Part shown: one piece after another, positions 7,633 through 13,942 of the stretch
Position numbering within the stretch: the first letter of the stretch is position 1
How the letters are laid out: each line of letters begins with the position of its first letter
Assembly: GCA_021844645.1 (NCBI GenBank)
Contig: JAKBTA010000032.1
Span: 1 to 13,942, forward strand
Direction of reading: 5' to 3'
DNA: 13,942 nt
Source: Nitrospirota bacterium
GTDB lineage: Bacteria > Nitrospirota_A > Leptospirillia > Leptospirillales > Leptospirillaceae
Program-made: the position numbers and the translations under genes
The notes under the pieces: generated by a model
What the model was told of the DNA's origin: nothing
The model's input: the letters and a program-made list of their open reading frames with translations, nothing else
The model's database searches: none

Positions 7633-8771
7633 TTGAGGCGATGGTTCTGTCAGACACATCGCACGTGCCCTCCCGGATGAACGATGTTTTTCTGGGATCA
7701 GGCGTTTACCATCTGCTCTCTGTCTCAGGCGAACACATGGGACTTCTTGCCGCATTCCTTTCGGGGGGAGTCCTTGTGTGCATCCGTTTCCTGCCATTGG
7801 GAATCCTGCGTCAGATCCTTGCCCGAATTTTTATTCCCAGGTTGCTTGCAGTCTTGGTGATTCCCGTCCTGATTGTCTATACCATTCTGATCGGCATCCC
7901 TCTTCCCGCTGGCCGTGCCCTCCTTGCGGCATCCTTTCTTCTGGTCGCTCGAGGGTGGGGGGCTTCAGTCCACCGGGAGGACCTCTTTGGAATTTCAGTG
8001 ATTGTCATGATGATCTTTGTTCCCGATTTGCCAAGATCCATCAGTATGGACCTGTCCATTATGGCGGTCCTGGGTGTGATGGCTGCTCTCCGGATGAATG
8101 AGGGGAAAACCCGGCATGATGTTTCAGGGATGATCCCTCTTGAATCGATGAAAACGGGGCTTTGGGTAACTTTTTTTACAACGCCACTCTTATGGGAGGT
8201 CTTTGATGTCGGGGATCTTGTGGGGATCTTTTCGAATCCTGTGATTGTTCCTCTGGCGGGGGAGATTCTGTTGCCTGCCGGATTTGCCTGTCTGGGGCTG
8301 GCATTCTTTTTTGGATGGGCACCTTCAATCCTGATGTCGTTTTTAGACGTCTGTTCCAGGGCGGTCATTGGACTTGCCACCTTTTTTTCGGGGATCAGGC
8401 TCGGACAAATTTCCCTTCCTCCTCTTCCGCCCATCTTTCTCCTTGCCTTTAATGGGTGGATGCTAGGGATTTTTCTTCGCAAGAAACACTCAAGAGGGCT
8501 GGGATATGATGTTTTGCCGCTTTTGGTTGTGATTTCTCCGATCCTTTTTCTGTCGGTCTCAGAGCATCTTCTGGATAAACAAAGCCCAAAAATGGCTTAT
8601 GTCGAGGCGGGAGAGGTATTGCCGGCGCTTGTGCGCCAGCCAGACTCTGATGGGGCTGTTCGGGGAAATGGAGGTCTTGCCTTTTCCGGATGGTTATGGA
8701 ACCCGCAGGTGGAGGTCCGCAACTTGTCGAGGCTTGTTCAACTGCCTTCCCTTGATGCCGGAGGGAAATAG
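7143..8771 (+). CDS. ComEC 3' fragment ORF with foreign leader
   Basis: This open frame overlaps the 5' fragment. GTG at 7143 has GGGAG (7131-7135) 7 bases upstream, so initiation there is possible. The first 41 residues (MHPFPAIGNP onward) are out-of-frame ComEC sequence from the end of repeat copy 1. From base 7266 the frame is that of ComEC and gives residues 77-577 of the repaired protein without interruption. It thus has the whole competence membrane domain and lacks only the first 76 residues. Whether it is made or inserted in the membrane is unknown. If not started at 7143, the first ATG with clear ComEC context in copy 2 is at 7641 (MVLSDTSH). Confidence 0.5.
   Translation: MHPFPAIGNPASDPCPNFYSQVACSLGDSRPDCLYHSDRHPTSQGPKNFSGIFLADFPDGKRSKILLSLPVSRVLGSLRAGECFSGDVFLSDYPDRRSSRHRFLGFLDNGILQGQIRPWNVFVRDRQSGHPKDWRTFFNGVPARVASLEALLESHFPDDVSSLIEAMVLSDTSHVPSRMNDVFLGSGVYHLLSVSGEHMGLLAAFLSGGVLVCIRFLPLGILRQILARIFIPRLLAVLVIPVLIVYTILIGIPLPAGRALLAASFLLVARGWGASVHREDLFGISVIVMMIFVPDLPRSISMDLSIMAVLGVMAALRMNEGKTRHDVSGMIPLESMKTGLWVTFFTTPLLWEVFDVGDLVGIFSNPVIVPLAGEILLPAGFACLGLAFFFGWAPSILMSFLDVCSRAVIGLATFFSGIRLGQISLPPLPPIFLLAFNGWMLGIFLRKKHSRGLGYDVLPLLVVISPILFLSVSEHLLDKQSPKMAYVEAGEVLPALVRQPDSDGAVRGNGGLAFSGWLWNPQVEVRNLSRLVQLPSLDAGGK
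7266..7900 (+). repeat. 635-bp tandem duplication, copy 2
   Basis: Directly abuts copy 1 with no spacer. After it the sequence continues TCTTCCCGCTGG, which in the comEC frame reads LPAGRALL, the natural continuation of the gene. Homologous recombination between the copies would delete exactly one unit and repair the gene. Confidence 0.95.
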
Positions 8772-10027
8772 TGGTACAGCCGGAATCCTTCCGGAAAATC
8801 CTGCCGGTCCGGATCCTCCGGAGATCCTTCCCGTGACTTCTGGATCCTGATCTTTGCCAATTCAAGAATCTTGTCCGTGGTTTCCGGTAATTCAATCCTG
8901 TTTTGGACAAGATAGCAGATTCGTCTGCGCTGATCTTCCCTGTTGAGGTCGATGACCGCTTGGGCGGTCGGTGCTGTTCCGGCAAAAAAATCAAGGATGA
9001 TCTCAGGTTTTGTGGGCGCTGGCGGCGTTGTGGTGGCCCATGAGATCAGATCCCGAATCAGTCTTGATGGTTTTGGAAAGTCAAAGTTTCCCGTTCCGGA
9101 AATGCTCCGAAGCTCTCTTGTTCCATCGGTGGTGGTGACTTTGTCATAGAGCGATGTGGGTGTGCGAAATCGAAGACCATCGACTGTTTCCAGATATTGT
9201 TTGGTCAGGACTCTCCAGACTCCTTTTCTGGTCTTCCGAAAGATAATCTCGTTCTGGCGTTCCAGAAATGTCTTTTCGCTCCATCTCCATTGGTGAGTCG
9301 GGCAGTGAATGGTGGATCCGTCAGGTGCCGTAATCGGGTAGACAAGGTTGGGGCGGGGGGAATGGGCTGTTCCGGATTTGGCGAGAGGGATTTCCTTGTA
9401 GGGGCCAGACGCGTCTTTTTTGGTATAGGAATCAATCATGTCATCAGTCAAAGGCTCGCGAAAGGGTGGGAGCATGGAAACATCCCTAGCATAACAAAGT
9501 ATATATTCCGTCTGGGGAATGATATGACGATTGCCTCTTCCCCTGACCACCTTTTTACGCCAGACAATGGTTCCGACATGATTCTTCTCTCCCATGATCC
9601 AGTCCATCAGAAGTTTCAGTCTCGGGAACTCCCGGTCATCGATGCTTGTGAAAATCACCCCGTCCGGCCGGAGAAGCTGCCTGGCAATGGCAAGCCTTGG
9701 AAACATGAAGCTCATCCAGGGGCTATGATCGGTCGCTGGATTGGTGACCCACCCATCAAGGTCTGTATTCTTTTTCAAGGGGGGAGTCTTTTTGCAGGGG
9801 ACGGAAAATCGGTCTCGATAGTTCAGAATGCTTCCTGTGTTGTAAGGGGGGTCGATATAGATCAGCTTGACCCCCTGGGGAATTTCTGCAAGAAGGTATT
9901 TTAAAACGGGAAGGTTGTCTCCGGTATAAAGCCGGTGTACCGGATCGGGAATAGTGCGGGAGTACTCCTGATCTTCGGTGACCGATCCTGAAAATGGGGC
10001 TTTGAGATCATTGATTGCTTCTTCCAT
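8738..10027 (-). CDS. Beta-class adenine-N6 DNA methyltransferase (type III Mod-like), solitary, altered motif I
   Basis: This would transfer methyl from SAM to adenine in DNA. In the 429-residue product, catalytic motif IV (DPPYNTG) lies at residues 59-65, before SAM-binding motif I near 346-355: the beta-class order. Family phrases such as EYILCYARD and FDFPKPSRLIRDLI (motif X-like) are present, with a target-recognition region between. Motif I reads DFFAGTAPTA where relatives have DFFAGSGTTA, so the second Gly of FxGxG is Ala and a Pro is added; activity is doubtful. The C-terminus ends soon after EGFRLYHYF, where type III Mod proteins usually continue as GFRVFKL and beyond, so it may be truncated. 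I chose ATG 10027 because the TTG at 10084 has no ribosome binding site. Its last 34 bases overlap the comEC end. No restriction gene is nearby. Confidence 0.85.
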   Translation of the reverse strand: MEEAINDLKAPFSGSVTEDQEYSRTIPDPVHRLYTGDNLPVLKYLLAEIPQGVKLIYIDPPYNTGSILNYRDRFSVPCKKTPPLKKNTDLDGWVTNPATDHSPWMSFMFPRLAIARQLLRPDGVIFTSIDDREFPRLKLLMDWIMGEKNHVGTIVWRKKVVRGRGNRHIIPQTEYILCYARDVSMLPPFREPLTDDMIDSYTKKDASGPYKEIPLAKSGTAHSPRPNLVYPITAPDGSTIHCPTHQWRWSEKTFLERQNEIIFRKTRKGVWRVLTKQYLETVDGLRFRTPTSLYDKVTTTDGTRELRSISGTGNFDFPKPSRLIRDLISWATTTPPAPTKPEIILDFFAGTAPTAQAVIDLNREDQRRRICYLVQNRIELPETTDKILELAKIRIQKSREGSPEDPDRQDFPEGFRLYHYFPPASREGS

Positions 10028-10389
10028 CCCCGGCCAGAAGAGGCTGTTTCCTGTAGATCCTATCCCTGGCACGTCGAACGCCAAAAATCGATTGTCAGAT
10101 TTTTATTGATAACCCCGGACCTGGTTTTTTTTTCCTGTGTCCCATTCCACATGGATTTCTTCCCGTGACGTTCAGTAATCGGCCGGTGCACATTGAAATT
10201 GTGGCGGAAATCACTCTTTCCGGTGCCGTAAAAGGTTGACGAGATTCTCATGAGGGAATATATTGAAATCATAGGAGCTCCTGTTGGAAGTATTCGACCT
10301 TGAGGGAGCGTTCCGGGGAGGTGGGATTTTTTTGATTGGTCTTCCCTTTGACCGGATGATTTTTCTTGGTGATGAAAGAAGGTGGGAAG
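10028..10389. other. Gap without a confident gene
   Basis: This ~360-base stretch separates the methyltransferase start from the small + strand ORF. A - strand frame here (up to 10461) codes a Lys/Gln/Thr-rich string with no family look. A + strand frame from TTG 10284 has AGGAG 6 bases before it and runs to 10652, but it crosses the small membrane ORF and the lipoprotein gene and has no recognisable domain. TTGACC near 10349 resembles a -35 box but has no good -10 partner. I see no RNA gene here. Confidence 0.4.
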
Positions 10390-10533
10390 ATGCTTGGTTC
10401 TTTGCTGATCACTTTTTTCGTATTCGTTCCGGTTGTTGTTCTGTCCAAGCTTCTTGCACACACCCGCAAGTCAGAGATGCAACCGGTGAGGATCGTTTCC
10501 TCATACAGACGCGGTTCAAGGCGAGGGTTCTGA
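10390..10533 (+). CDS. Small single-pass membrane protein (47 aa), candidate
   Basis: This short frame starts with ATG at 10390, with AAGGTG (10379-10384) 5 bases upstream, a good ribosome binding site. The product has one clear membrane helix (ITFFVFVPVVVLSKLL) at about residues 7-22, then a basic, hydrophilic tail ending in SYRRGSRRGF. The positive tail predicts N-out, C-in topology. The stop (10531-10533) is 34 bases from the end of the convergent lipoprotein gene. I recognise no family. A longer overlapping frame from TTG 10284 competes for the same bases, so this call rests on the start signal and the clean helix-plus-basic-tail plan. Confidence 0.5.
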   Translation: MLGSLLITFFVFVPVVVLSKLLAHTRKSEMQPVRIVSSYRRGSRRGF

Positions 10534-10542
10534 ATCATATTT

Positions 10543-10578
10543 CTCCAAAAACTCCCTTTCAGTTCCATCATTTTGGAG
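10543..10578. repeat. Inverted repeat at a convergent gene junction
   Basis: CTCCAAAA (10543-10550) pairs with TTTTGGAG (10571-10578) across a 20-base loop, spanning the lipoprotein stop codon and lying just past the small ORF stop. It may be a weak bidirectional terminator. The stem is only 8 bp and half A:T. Confidence 0.3.
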
Positions 10579-11161
10579 CTGGAAGGGTTCCTTTGTTTTG
10601 GGATGACTGTGCCATTTTTCTTGCCAGGGTGGCGACTTCATCTGTCATCTGAGGGTTTGAAAGGTCAGTTTTTGTCCATGTGAATGGATACCGTCCCAGT
10701 TGTACCAAGTCAAAAAGAGCCCCTATGCCGACTCCATCGGCGAAAATGGCAGAGGCTGTTCCCCAGAGCTTTCCACCACCACAGGCCGGATCAAAGTTTC
10801 TCGTGAGATAGAACCAATGCTGGCATGCCGGGTAAATTTCTGTTTTTCCCTCGATTTTCTGAAACCCCTTGTTGACGAGATGTTCCTTGTGGGCCGTTCT
10901 GACAGTGATTTTTGCCTTGGTAGCCGTTCCAGCCGGGGAAAGAGACGCTTCGATATGTATTCCAGGATGCTCCTTTTCGATGGTTTCAAGAATATGTCTT
11001 GACTGCTCGGGGGTAGCCTGGATCGTTGTTGTTTTCTGGTAAGGGTGGAGTTCAACCGGGGCCGTTGAACAAGCGGTCAGGGAAAAGTTGACGATCACTG
11101 AAACAAGAAGCAATGCCCTGGTTTTCCCCGAAAAAAAAAGATATTTTTTTGACCTGTTCAT
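10568..11161 (-). CDS. Putative lipoprotein of unknown function
   Basis: This 197-residue protein has a classical lipoprotein signal: basic start (MNRSKKY), hydrophobic core (ALLLVSVIVNFS) and consensus lipobox LTAC with the acylated Cys at residue 31. The mature part first has a mixed alpha/beta stretch with THEIR-type charged repeats of no known family (ATPEQSRHILETIEKEHPGI). A Gly/Ala-rich segment (GTASAIFADGVGIGALFDLV) near residues 133-152 could be a membrane-active or buried helix. Two cysteines (PACQHW and DPACGGG) could pair. GGGAG lies 6 bases before the ATG at 11159-11161. It is transcribed divergently from the nuoEF-like gene across 127 bases. I do not recognise the family; lipid anchoring is well supported, function is not. 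Confidence 0.8.
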   Translation of the reverse strand: MNRSKKYLFFSGKTRALLLVSVIVNFSLTACSTAPVELHPYQKTTTIQATPEQSRHILETIEKEHPGIHIEASLSPAGTATKAKITVRTAHKEHLVNKGFQKIEGKTEIYPACQHWFYLTRNFDPACGGGKLWGTASAIFADGVGIGALFDLVQLGRYPFTWTKTDLSNPQMTDEVATLARKMAQSSQNKGTLPAPK

Positions 11162-11275
11162 TTTATCTCCCGGTTATGGCAGGATGGTAAGTGTTAAGCC
11201 GATGGATGTATCCACGAGTGGCTGCACCATGTAATGTCGTTTATTTTCCCAGAAATGACAACTAGAAGGCAAACG

Positions 11276-11282
11276 AAGGAGG
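11276..11282 (+). promoter_or_regulatory. Strong ribosome binding site fixing a TTG start
   Basis: AAGGAGG, a near-full anti-16S match, ends 6 bases before TTG 11289. It decides the start of the diaphorase gene, which otherwise has no nearby ATG before the first conserved residues. Confidence 0.8.
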
Positions 11283-11288
11283 TCAATC

Positions 11289-13187
11289 TTGGATTCAGAT
11301 CGCGCGTCAGGAGACTTATCAGACAAAGAGATCGCTTACTCTGATCCCTCCGCATCCTGGGAGAGACCAGAACAGGCTGTCCTTCCACTCCTTCATGAGG
11401 CAATGAGTCGTGCCAACTACATTCGGGAAGAAGAAGTCAGGGAGATTGCGAGAAAAACATCCCTTTCTCCATCCGATGTCCTGGGGATCGGGACCTTTTA
11501 CCAGTTTTTTTCCTTTCATCCCTCGGGAAGCCATGTCATCCGTCCCTGCCTGACCAATCCCTGCCTCAATAATGGGGGGAAAAAGCTTTTCCGGAGTCTT
11601 TCAAAACAACTGGGTATAGGAATTGAGGAAACGACCTCCGATGGTCTCTTTACCCTGCGCCCTGCCCAGTGCCTGGGGCAGTGTGCGGAAGGACCATCGC
11701 TCATGATCGATGAGGATGTGTACCTGAATGTAACTCCCGAATCGCTTCCCGAGATTCTTTCAAGATACAGGAGTACTTCTCCGACGATTTGTCCTGTGCC
11801 CAGCCCTATCGGAGAACCGATCAGAGGGAAGACGGTGGTTTTTAATGCTCTGTCATCTCCTGTAACGCTTGAAATGGATGCCTATCTTGAGAAGGGTGGG
11901 TATAACGCCCTTAAGAAGGCCCTCTCATCAATGTCGCCAGATGCTGTTATTGATGAGATCAGGCTTTCCGGACTGGGCGGACGGGGAGGTGCCGACTATT
12001 CAACAGGTGCCAAACTTTCCGCTGTGAAGAAACATGACGGGATTAAATATGTTGTGGCCAATGCTGATGAGGGTGAGCCTGGGACATTCAAGGACCGCTA
12101 TATTATGGAGCGTGATCCTCACAGCCTGATCGAAGGAATGATTCTTGCCGGTTACGCTGTTGGGGCAAATCTTGGGTATATCTATCTCAGGGCCGAGTAT
12201 CCCGGCTCCTGGAGAATCCTTGAGAAGGCTTTGTCAGAAGCACGTCAGCGCGGATTCCTGGGAAAAGGGATCATGGGGTCTGGTTTTTCTTATGATATTC
12301 GTCTGTATCGGGGTGCAGGAGCGTATATTTGTGGTGAGGAAAGCTCTCTGATCAACAGTCTTGAAGGGCGCAGGGGATTGCCCAGGAACAAGCCGCCAAG
12401 AATTACTGATGTCGGGCTGTGGGGAAGGCCCACAGATGTTCAGAACGTCGAGACCCTTGCGAATCTCCCCCCGATCATTCTGAAGGGCGGGGAATGGTAC
12501 AGGTCGCTGGGTGATGAAGCCACGCCGGGAACAAAACTTTTTTGCCTGTCGGGACATATCGCGAAGCCCGGGCTCTATGAGGTTCCATTCGGCATGAGTC
12601 TTCGTGAGGTGATCATGGTCCTTGGGGGCGGGATCCCCAATGGCCGGAAGCTGAAGGCGATTCTGCCCGCAGGCTCCGCGAGTCGTCTTCTGCTTCCTGA
12701 GCATCTGGACATCTCTCTTGATTACCCCTCTGTTACCTTGGCAGGATCTTTTCTGGGATCCGCTTCCGTTATTGTGCTCGATGACTCGACCTGTATGGTT
12801 GATCTTGCTTACTGGATGTCCGCCTTCAGTCACCATGAATCTTGTGGACAGTGCACTCCCTGTCGGGATGGAACAGAGGACTGCTACGAAATCCTTGACC
12901 AGATCGTGCATGGTCAGGGAAAGCCCGGGATGTTCGATCTTCTGTCCAGCATTGGAAGCTATATGATGGAGTCGTCTATCTGTGGCCTCGGAAAGAGTGC
13001 TCCCAGTGTTCCCCTGAGCTCTCTTGAATATTTCAGGGATGAGTGGATGTCCCATGTGGAGAAGCACGTTTGCCCTGCCGGGGTTTGTCCGATGGTCCCT
13101 GACGGGGATCGTCTTTTTTCCATCAGAAGGTCAAGTGAATGGATTCCGGAAGGGATTGTTGAAGGCGAAGGACAGGACGAGGACTGA
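11289..13187 (+). CDS. Fused NuoE-NuoF-like NAD(H)-linked diaphorase subunit
   Basis: This 632-residue protein would bind NAD(H), FMN and iron-sulfur clusters and pass electrons between NADH and a partner enzyme. The N-terminal NuoE-like domain (about 25-160) has all four [2Fe-2S] ligands: Cys87, Cys92, Cys128 and Cys132. The NuoF-like part (about 195-600) has the FMN loop GLGGRGGADYSTGAK (228-242), the NAD loop NADEGEPGTFKDR (258-270), GAGAYICGEESSLINSLEG and the [4Fe-4S] ligands Cys519, Cys522, Cys525 and Cys565. The FMN loop differs from the usual GRGGAGFPTG by Asp for Gly at 236. The end has CPAGVC (595-600), seen in bifurcating-hydrogenase and formate-dehydrogenase diaphorases (HndC/HydB type), but no ferredoxin domain follows. 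It is monocistronic here, so complex I, hydrogenase or formate dehydrogenase cannot be told apart. The TTG start is set by AAGGAGG. Confidence 0.9.
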   Translation: MDSDRASGDLSDKEIAYSDPSASWERPEQAVLPLLHEAMSRANYIREEEVREIARKTSLSPSDVLGIGTFYQFFSFHPSGSHVIRPCLTNPCLNNGGKKLFRSLSKQLGIGIEETTSDGLFTLRPAQCLGQCAEGPSLMIDEDVYLNVTPESLPEILSRYRSTSPTICPVPSPIGEPIRGKTVVFNALSSPVTLEMDAYLEKGGYNALKKALSSMSPDAVIDEIRLSGLGGRGGADYSTGAKLSAVKKHDGIKYVVANADEGEPGTFKDRYIMERDPHSLIEGMILAGYAVGANLGYIYLRAEYPGSWRILEKALSEARQRGFLGKGIMGSGFSYDIRLYRGAGAYICGEESSLINSLEGRRGLPRNKPPRITDVGLWGRPTDVQNVETLANLPPIILKGGEWYRSLGDEATPGTKLFCLSGHIAKPGLYEVPFGMSLREVIMVLGGGIPNGRKLKAILPAGSASRLLLPEHLDISLDYPSVTLAGSFLGSASVIVLDDSTCMVDLAYWMSAFSHHESCGQCTPCRDGTEDCYEILDQIVHGQGKPGMFDLLSSIGSYMMESSICGLGKSAPSVPLSSLEYFRDEWMSHVEKHVCPAGVCPMVPDGDRLFSIRRSSEWIPEGIVEGEGQDED

Positions 13188-13202
13188 AGACAGGCCCGAA
13201 GA

Positions 13203-13232
13203 GGGAAGGAATTCGGTCCTTCCCCTTGAATT
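13203..13232 (+). terminator. Intrinsic terminator after the diaphorase gene
   Basis: A perfect 8-bp stem (GGGAAGGA / TCCTTCCC) with loop ATTCGG starts 15 bases after the stop and is followed by a T-rich stretch (CTTGAATTTTTA). It separates the diaphorase transcript from tRNA-Lys. Confidence 0.75.
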
Positions 13233-13260
13233 TTTAGCTGATACCTGCTATTAATTCTTC

Positions 13261-13336
<76 letters not shown>

Positions 13337-13461
13337 TATTTTCCCGCCCCGAATGCCGACTCCTTGACAGAAACTCCACCCGTTTTTGTATTTATCCTAT
13401 TCTTCTTCATGTTTGGAGATTGTTTTGTCACTCGAAAAAGACAATCCCGACAATCAGAAAA

Positions 13462-13929
13462 TTATTTTTGGGGAATAAAGTTCAACGCAACCATATTGAT
13501 GCAGTACCTGAGTCCGGTGGGGCGGGGGCCATCGTTAAAAACATGGCCGAGATGGGCATCGCAAAGTCGGCAGAGAACTTCGCTCCGTCTCATTCCATGG
13601 CTTGTGTCTTCCCGGATCTCAATATTTTCCTCTGAAACCGGGGCATAGAAGCTTGGCCATCCGGTCCCTGAATCAAACTTTGTTTCGGATTGAAAAAGGG
13701 CGTTGCCGCAGCAGATGCACTTATAGAGTCCTGGCGCTTTGTTGTCATGTCCCGGAACAGAAAATGGACGCTCCGTCTGATGGTCTCTGGTTACTGCATA
13801 TGAAAGGGGCGACAGGCGTTCTTTCCATGAAGGATCTTCTTTGATCTTTGGCAGAATTTTTTCGCCGATATTTTCGCCGGATTCAGAATAAACCACCACC
13901 CTTACCTTGTCGGAATTTGTTTCACCCAT
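13462..13929 (-). CDS. msrB: Peptide-methionine (R)-S-oxide reductase MsrB
   Basis: MsrB reduces methionine-R-sulfoxide in oxidised proteins, using thioredoxin-type donors. The 155-residue protein holds a full SelR/MsrB domain from about residue 35. Zinc ligands are in CICC (Cys71, Cys74) and CRLC (Cys120, Cys123). The GTGWPSF loop (88-94), [20 protein letters not shown] and the catalytic Cys143 are present, so the enzyme should be active and is the Cys, not Sec, type. The first ~30 residues ([14 protein letters not shown]) are a short extension found in some family members. It has no signal peptide, so it is probably cytoplasmic. ATG at 13927-13929 has AAGGA about 8 bases upstream, near the window end. 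It stands alone after tRNA-Lys, with no msrA in the window. Confidence 0.95.
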   Translation of the reverse strand: MGETNSDKVRVVVYSESGENIGEKILPKIKEDPSWKERLSPLSYAVTRDHQTERPFSVPGHDNKAPGLYKCICCGNALFQSETKFDSGTGWPSFYAPVSEENIEIREDTSHGMRRSEVLCRLCDAHLGHVFNDGPRPTGLRYCINMVALNFIPQK

Positions 13930-13942
13930 TGGTTCAATCCTT

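Larger units (their letters stand above)
6403..8771 (+). pseudogene. comEC: comEC/rec2 DNA-uptake channel gene, frame broken by a 635-bp tandem duplication
   Basis: ComEC is the inner-membrane channel that brings single-stranded DNA into naturally competent cells. The locus holds a perfect 635-bp direct repeat (6631-7265, 7266-7900); since 635 leaves remainder 2 on division by 3, the frame is lost at the junction. Taking out one copy restores one open frame of 577 codons, joining IGIP directly to LPAGRALL. That product has an N-terminal DUF4131-type region and a competence-type membrane domain with the family phrase LGSGVYHLLSVSGEHMGLL and a later PAGRALLAASFLLVARGW. It stops soon after MAYVEAGE, where a metallo-beta-lactamase-like domain usually begins, so even the repaired protein lacks that domain. 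The start is uncertain: no SD fits well before ATG 6403, and the frame is open further up with hydrophobic residues. The cause could be a real mutation, a reversible allele or an assembly error. Confidence 0.85.

Noticed and set aside
6631..7900. Insertion sequence or CRISPR explanation for the large repeat
   Set aside because: The repeat is plain comEC coding sequence, has no terminal inverted repeats or transposase, has only two copies and no spacers.
10060..10461. 133-codon - strand frame upstream of the methyltransferase
   Set aside because: Low-complexity Lys/Gln/Thr/Ser composition, no start signal seen and no family resemblance; overlaps the methyltransferase 5' end.
10284..10652. 122-codon + strand frame from TTG with AGGAG upstream
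   Set aside because: No recognisable domain; it crosses the well-supported - strand lipoprotein gene and a shorter ORF with a better start, and its second half is rich in Phe, His and Cys as shadow frames often are.

Overview
The window is about 13.9 kb of compact bacterial chromosome with mid-range GC. The likely source is a free-living Gram-negative chemolithotroph, possibly a Leptospirillum-like member of the Nitrospirota. That guess rests only on gene style (two Sec/SPII lipoproteins, a glycine-rich secreted protein, a fused NuoE-NuoF protein) and was not tested by any search.

Layout. At the left edge, a truncated pilin-like secreted protein is followed at once by a large Gly/Ser/Thr-rich lipoprotein on the + strand. 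Convergent to these, on the - strand, are a DUF202 membrane protein and a complete HAMP-type methyl-accepting chemotaxis protein. An AT-rich 330-base gap then separates the chemoreceptor from a divergent + strand run: a four-helix 'phage holin 4'-type membrane protein, glmM (phosphoglucosamine mutase) and comEC (DNA uptake channel). A - strand beta-class DNA methyltransferase converges on comEC and overlaps its end. Next come a possible 47-residue membrane peptide on the + strand, a - strand lipoprotein, and a + strand gene starting with TTG that encodes a fused NuoE-NuoF diaphorase with all iron-sulfur ligands. A strong hairpin terminator, tRNA-Lys(CTT) and a - strand msrB (methionine sulfoxide reductase) close the window.

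The most striking feature is inside comEC. A perfect 635-bp direct tandem duplication (6631-7265 and 7266-7900) breaks the reading frame, because 635 is not a multiple of three. Removing one copy restores a continuous 577-codon frame from 6403 to 8771. The present allele instead encodes two overlapping partial proteins. The gene is also short at its 3' end: no metallo-beta-lactamase domain is visible, and it runs into the 3' end of the methyltransferase gene, whose product also looks short and has an altered SAM-binding motif. The comEC/methyltransferase junction therefore looks like a rearranged or decaying locus, or, for the duplication, an assembly error or a reversible on/off allele.

I see no CRISPR array, transposase, integrase, toxin-antitoxin pair or recognisable defence cassette. 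The lone methyltransferase has no restriction partner in the window. The other genes are housekeeping, signalling or envelope functions and do not obviously form one system.
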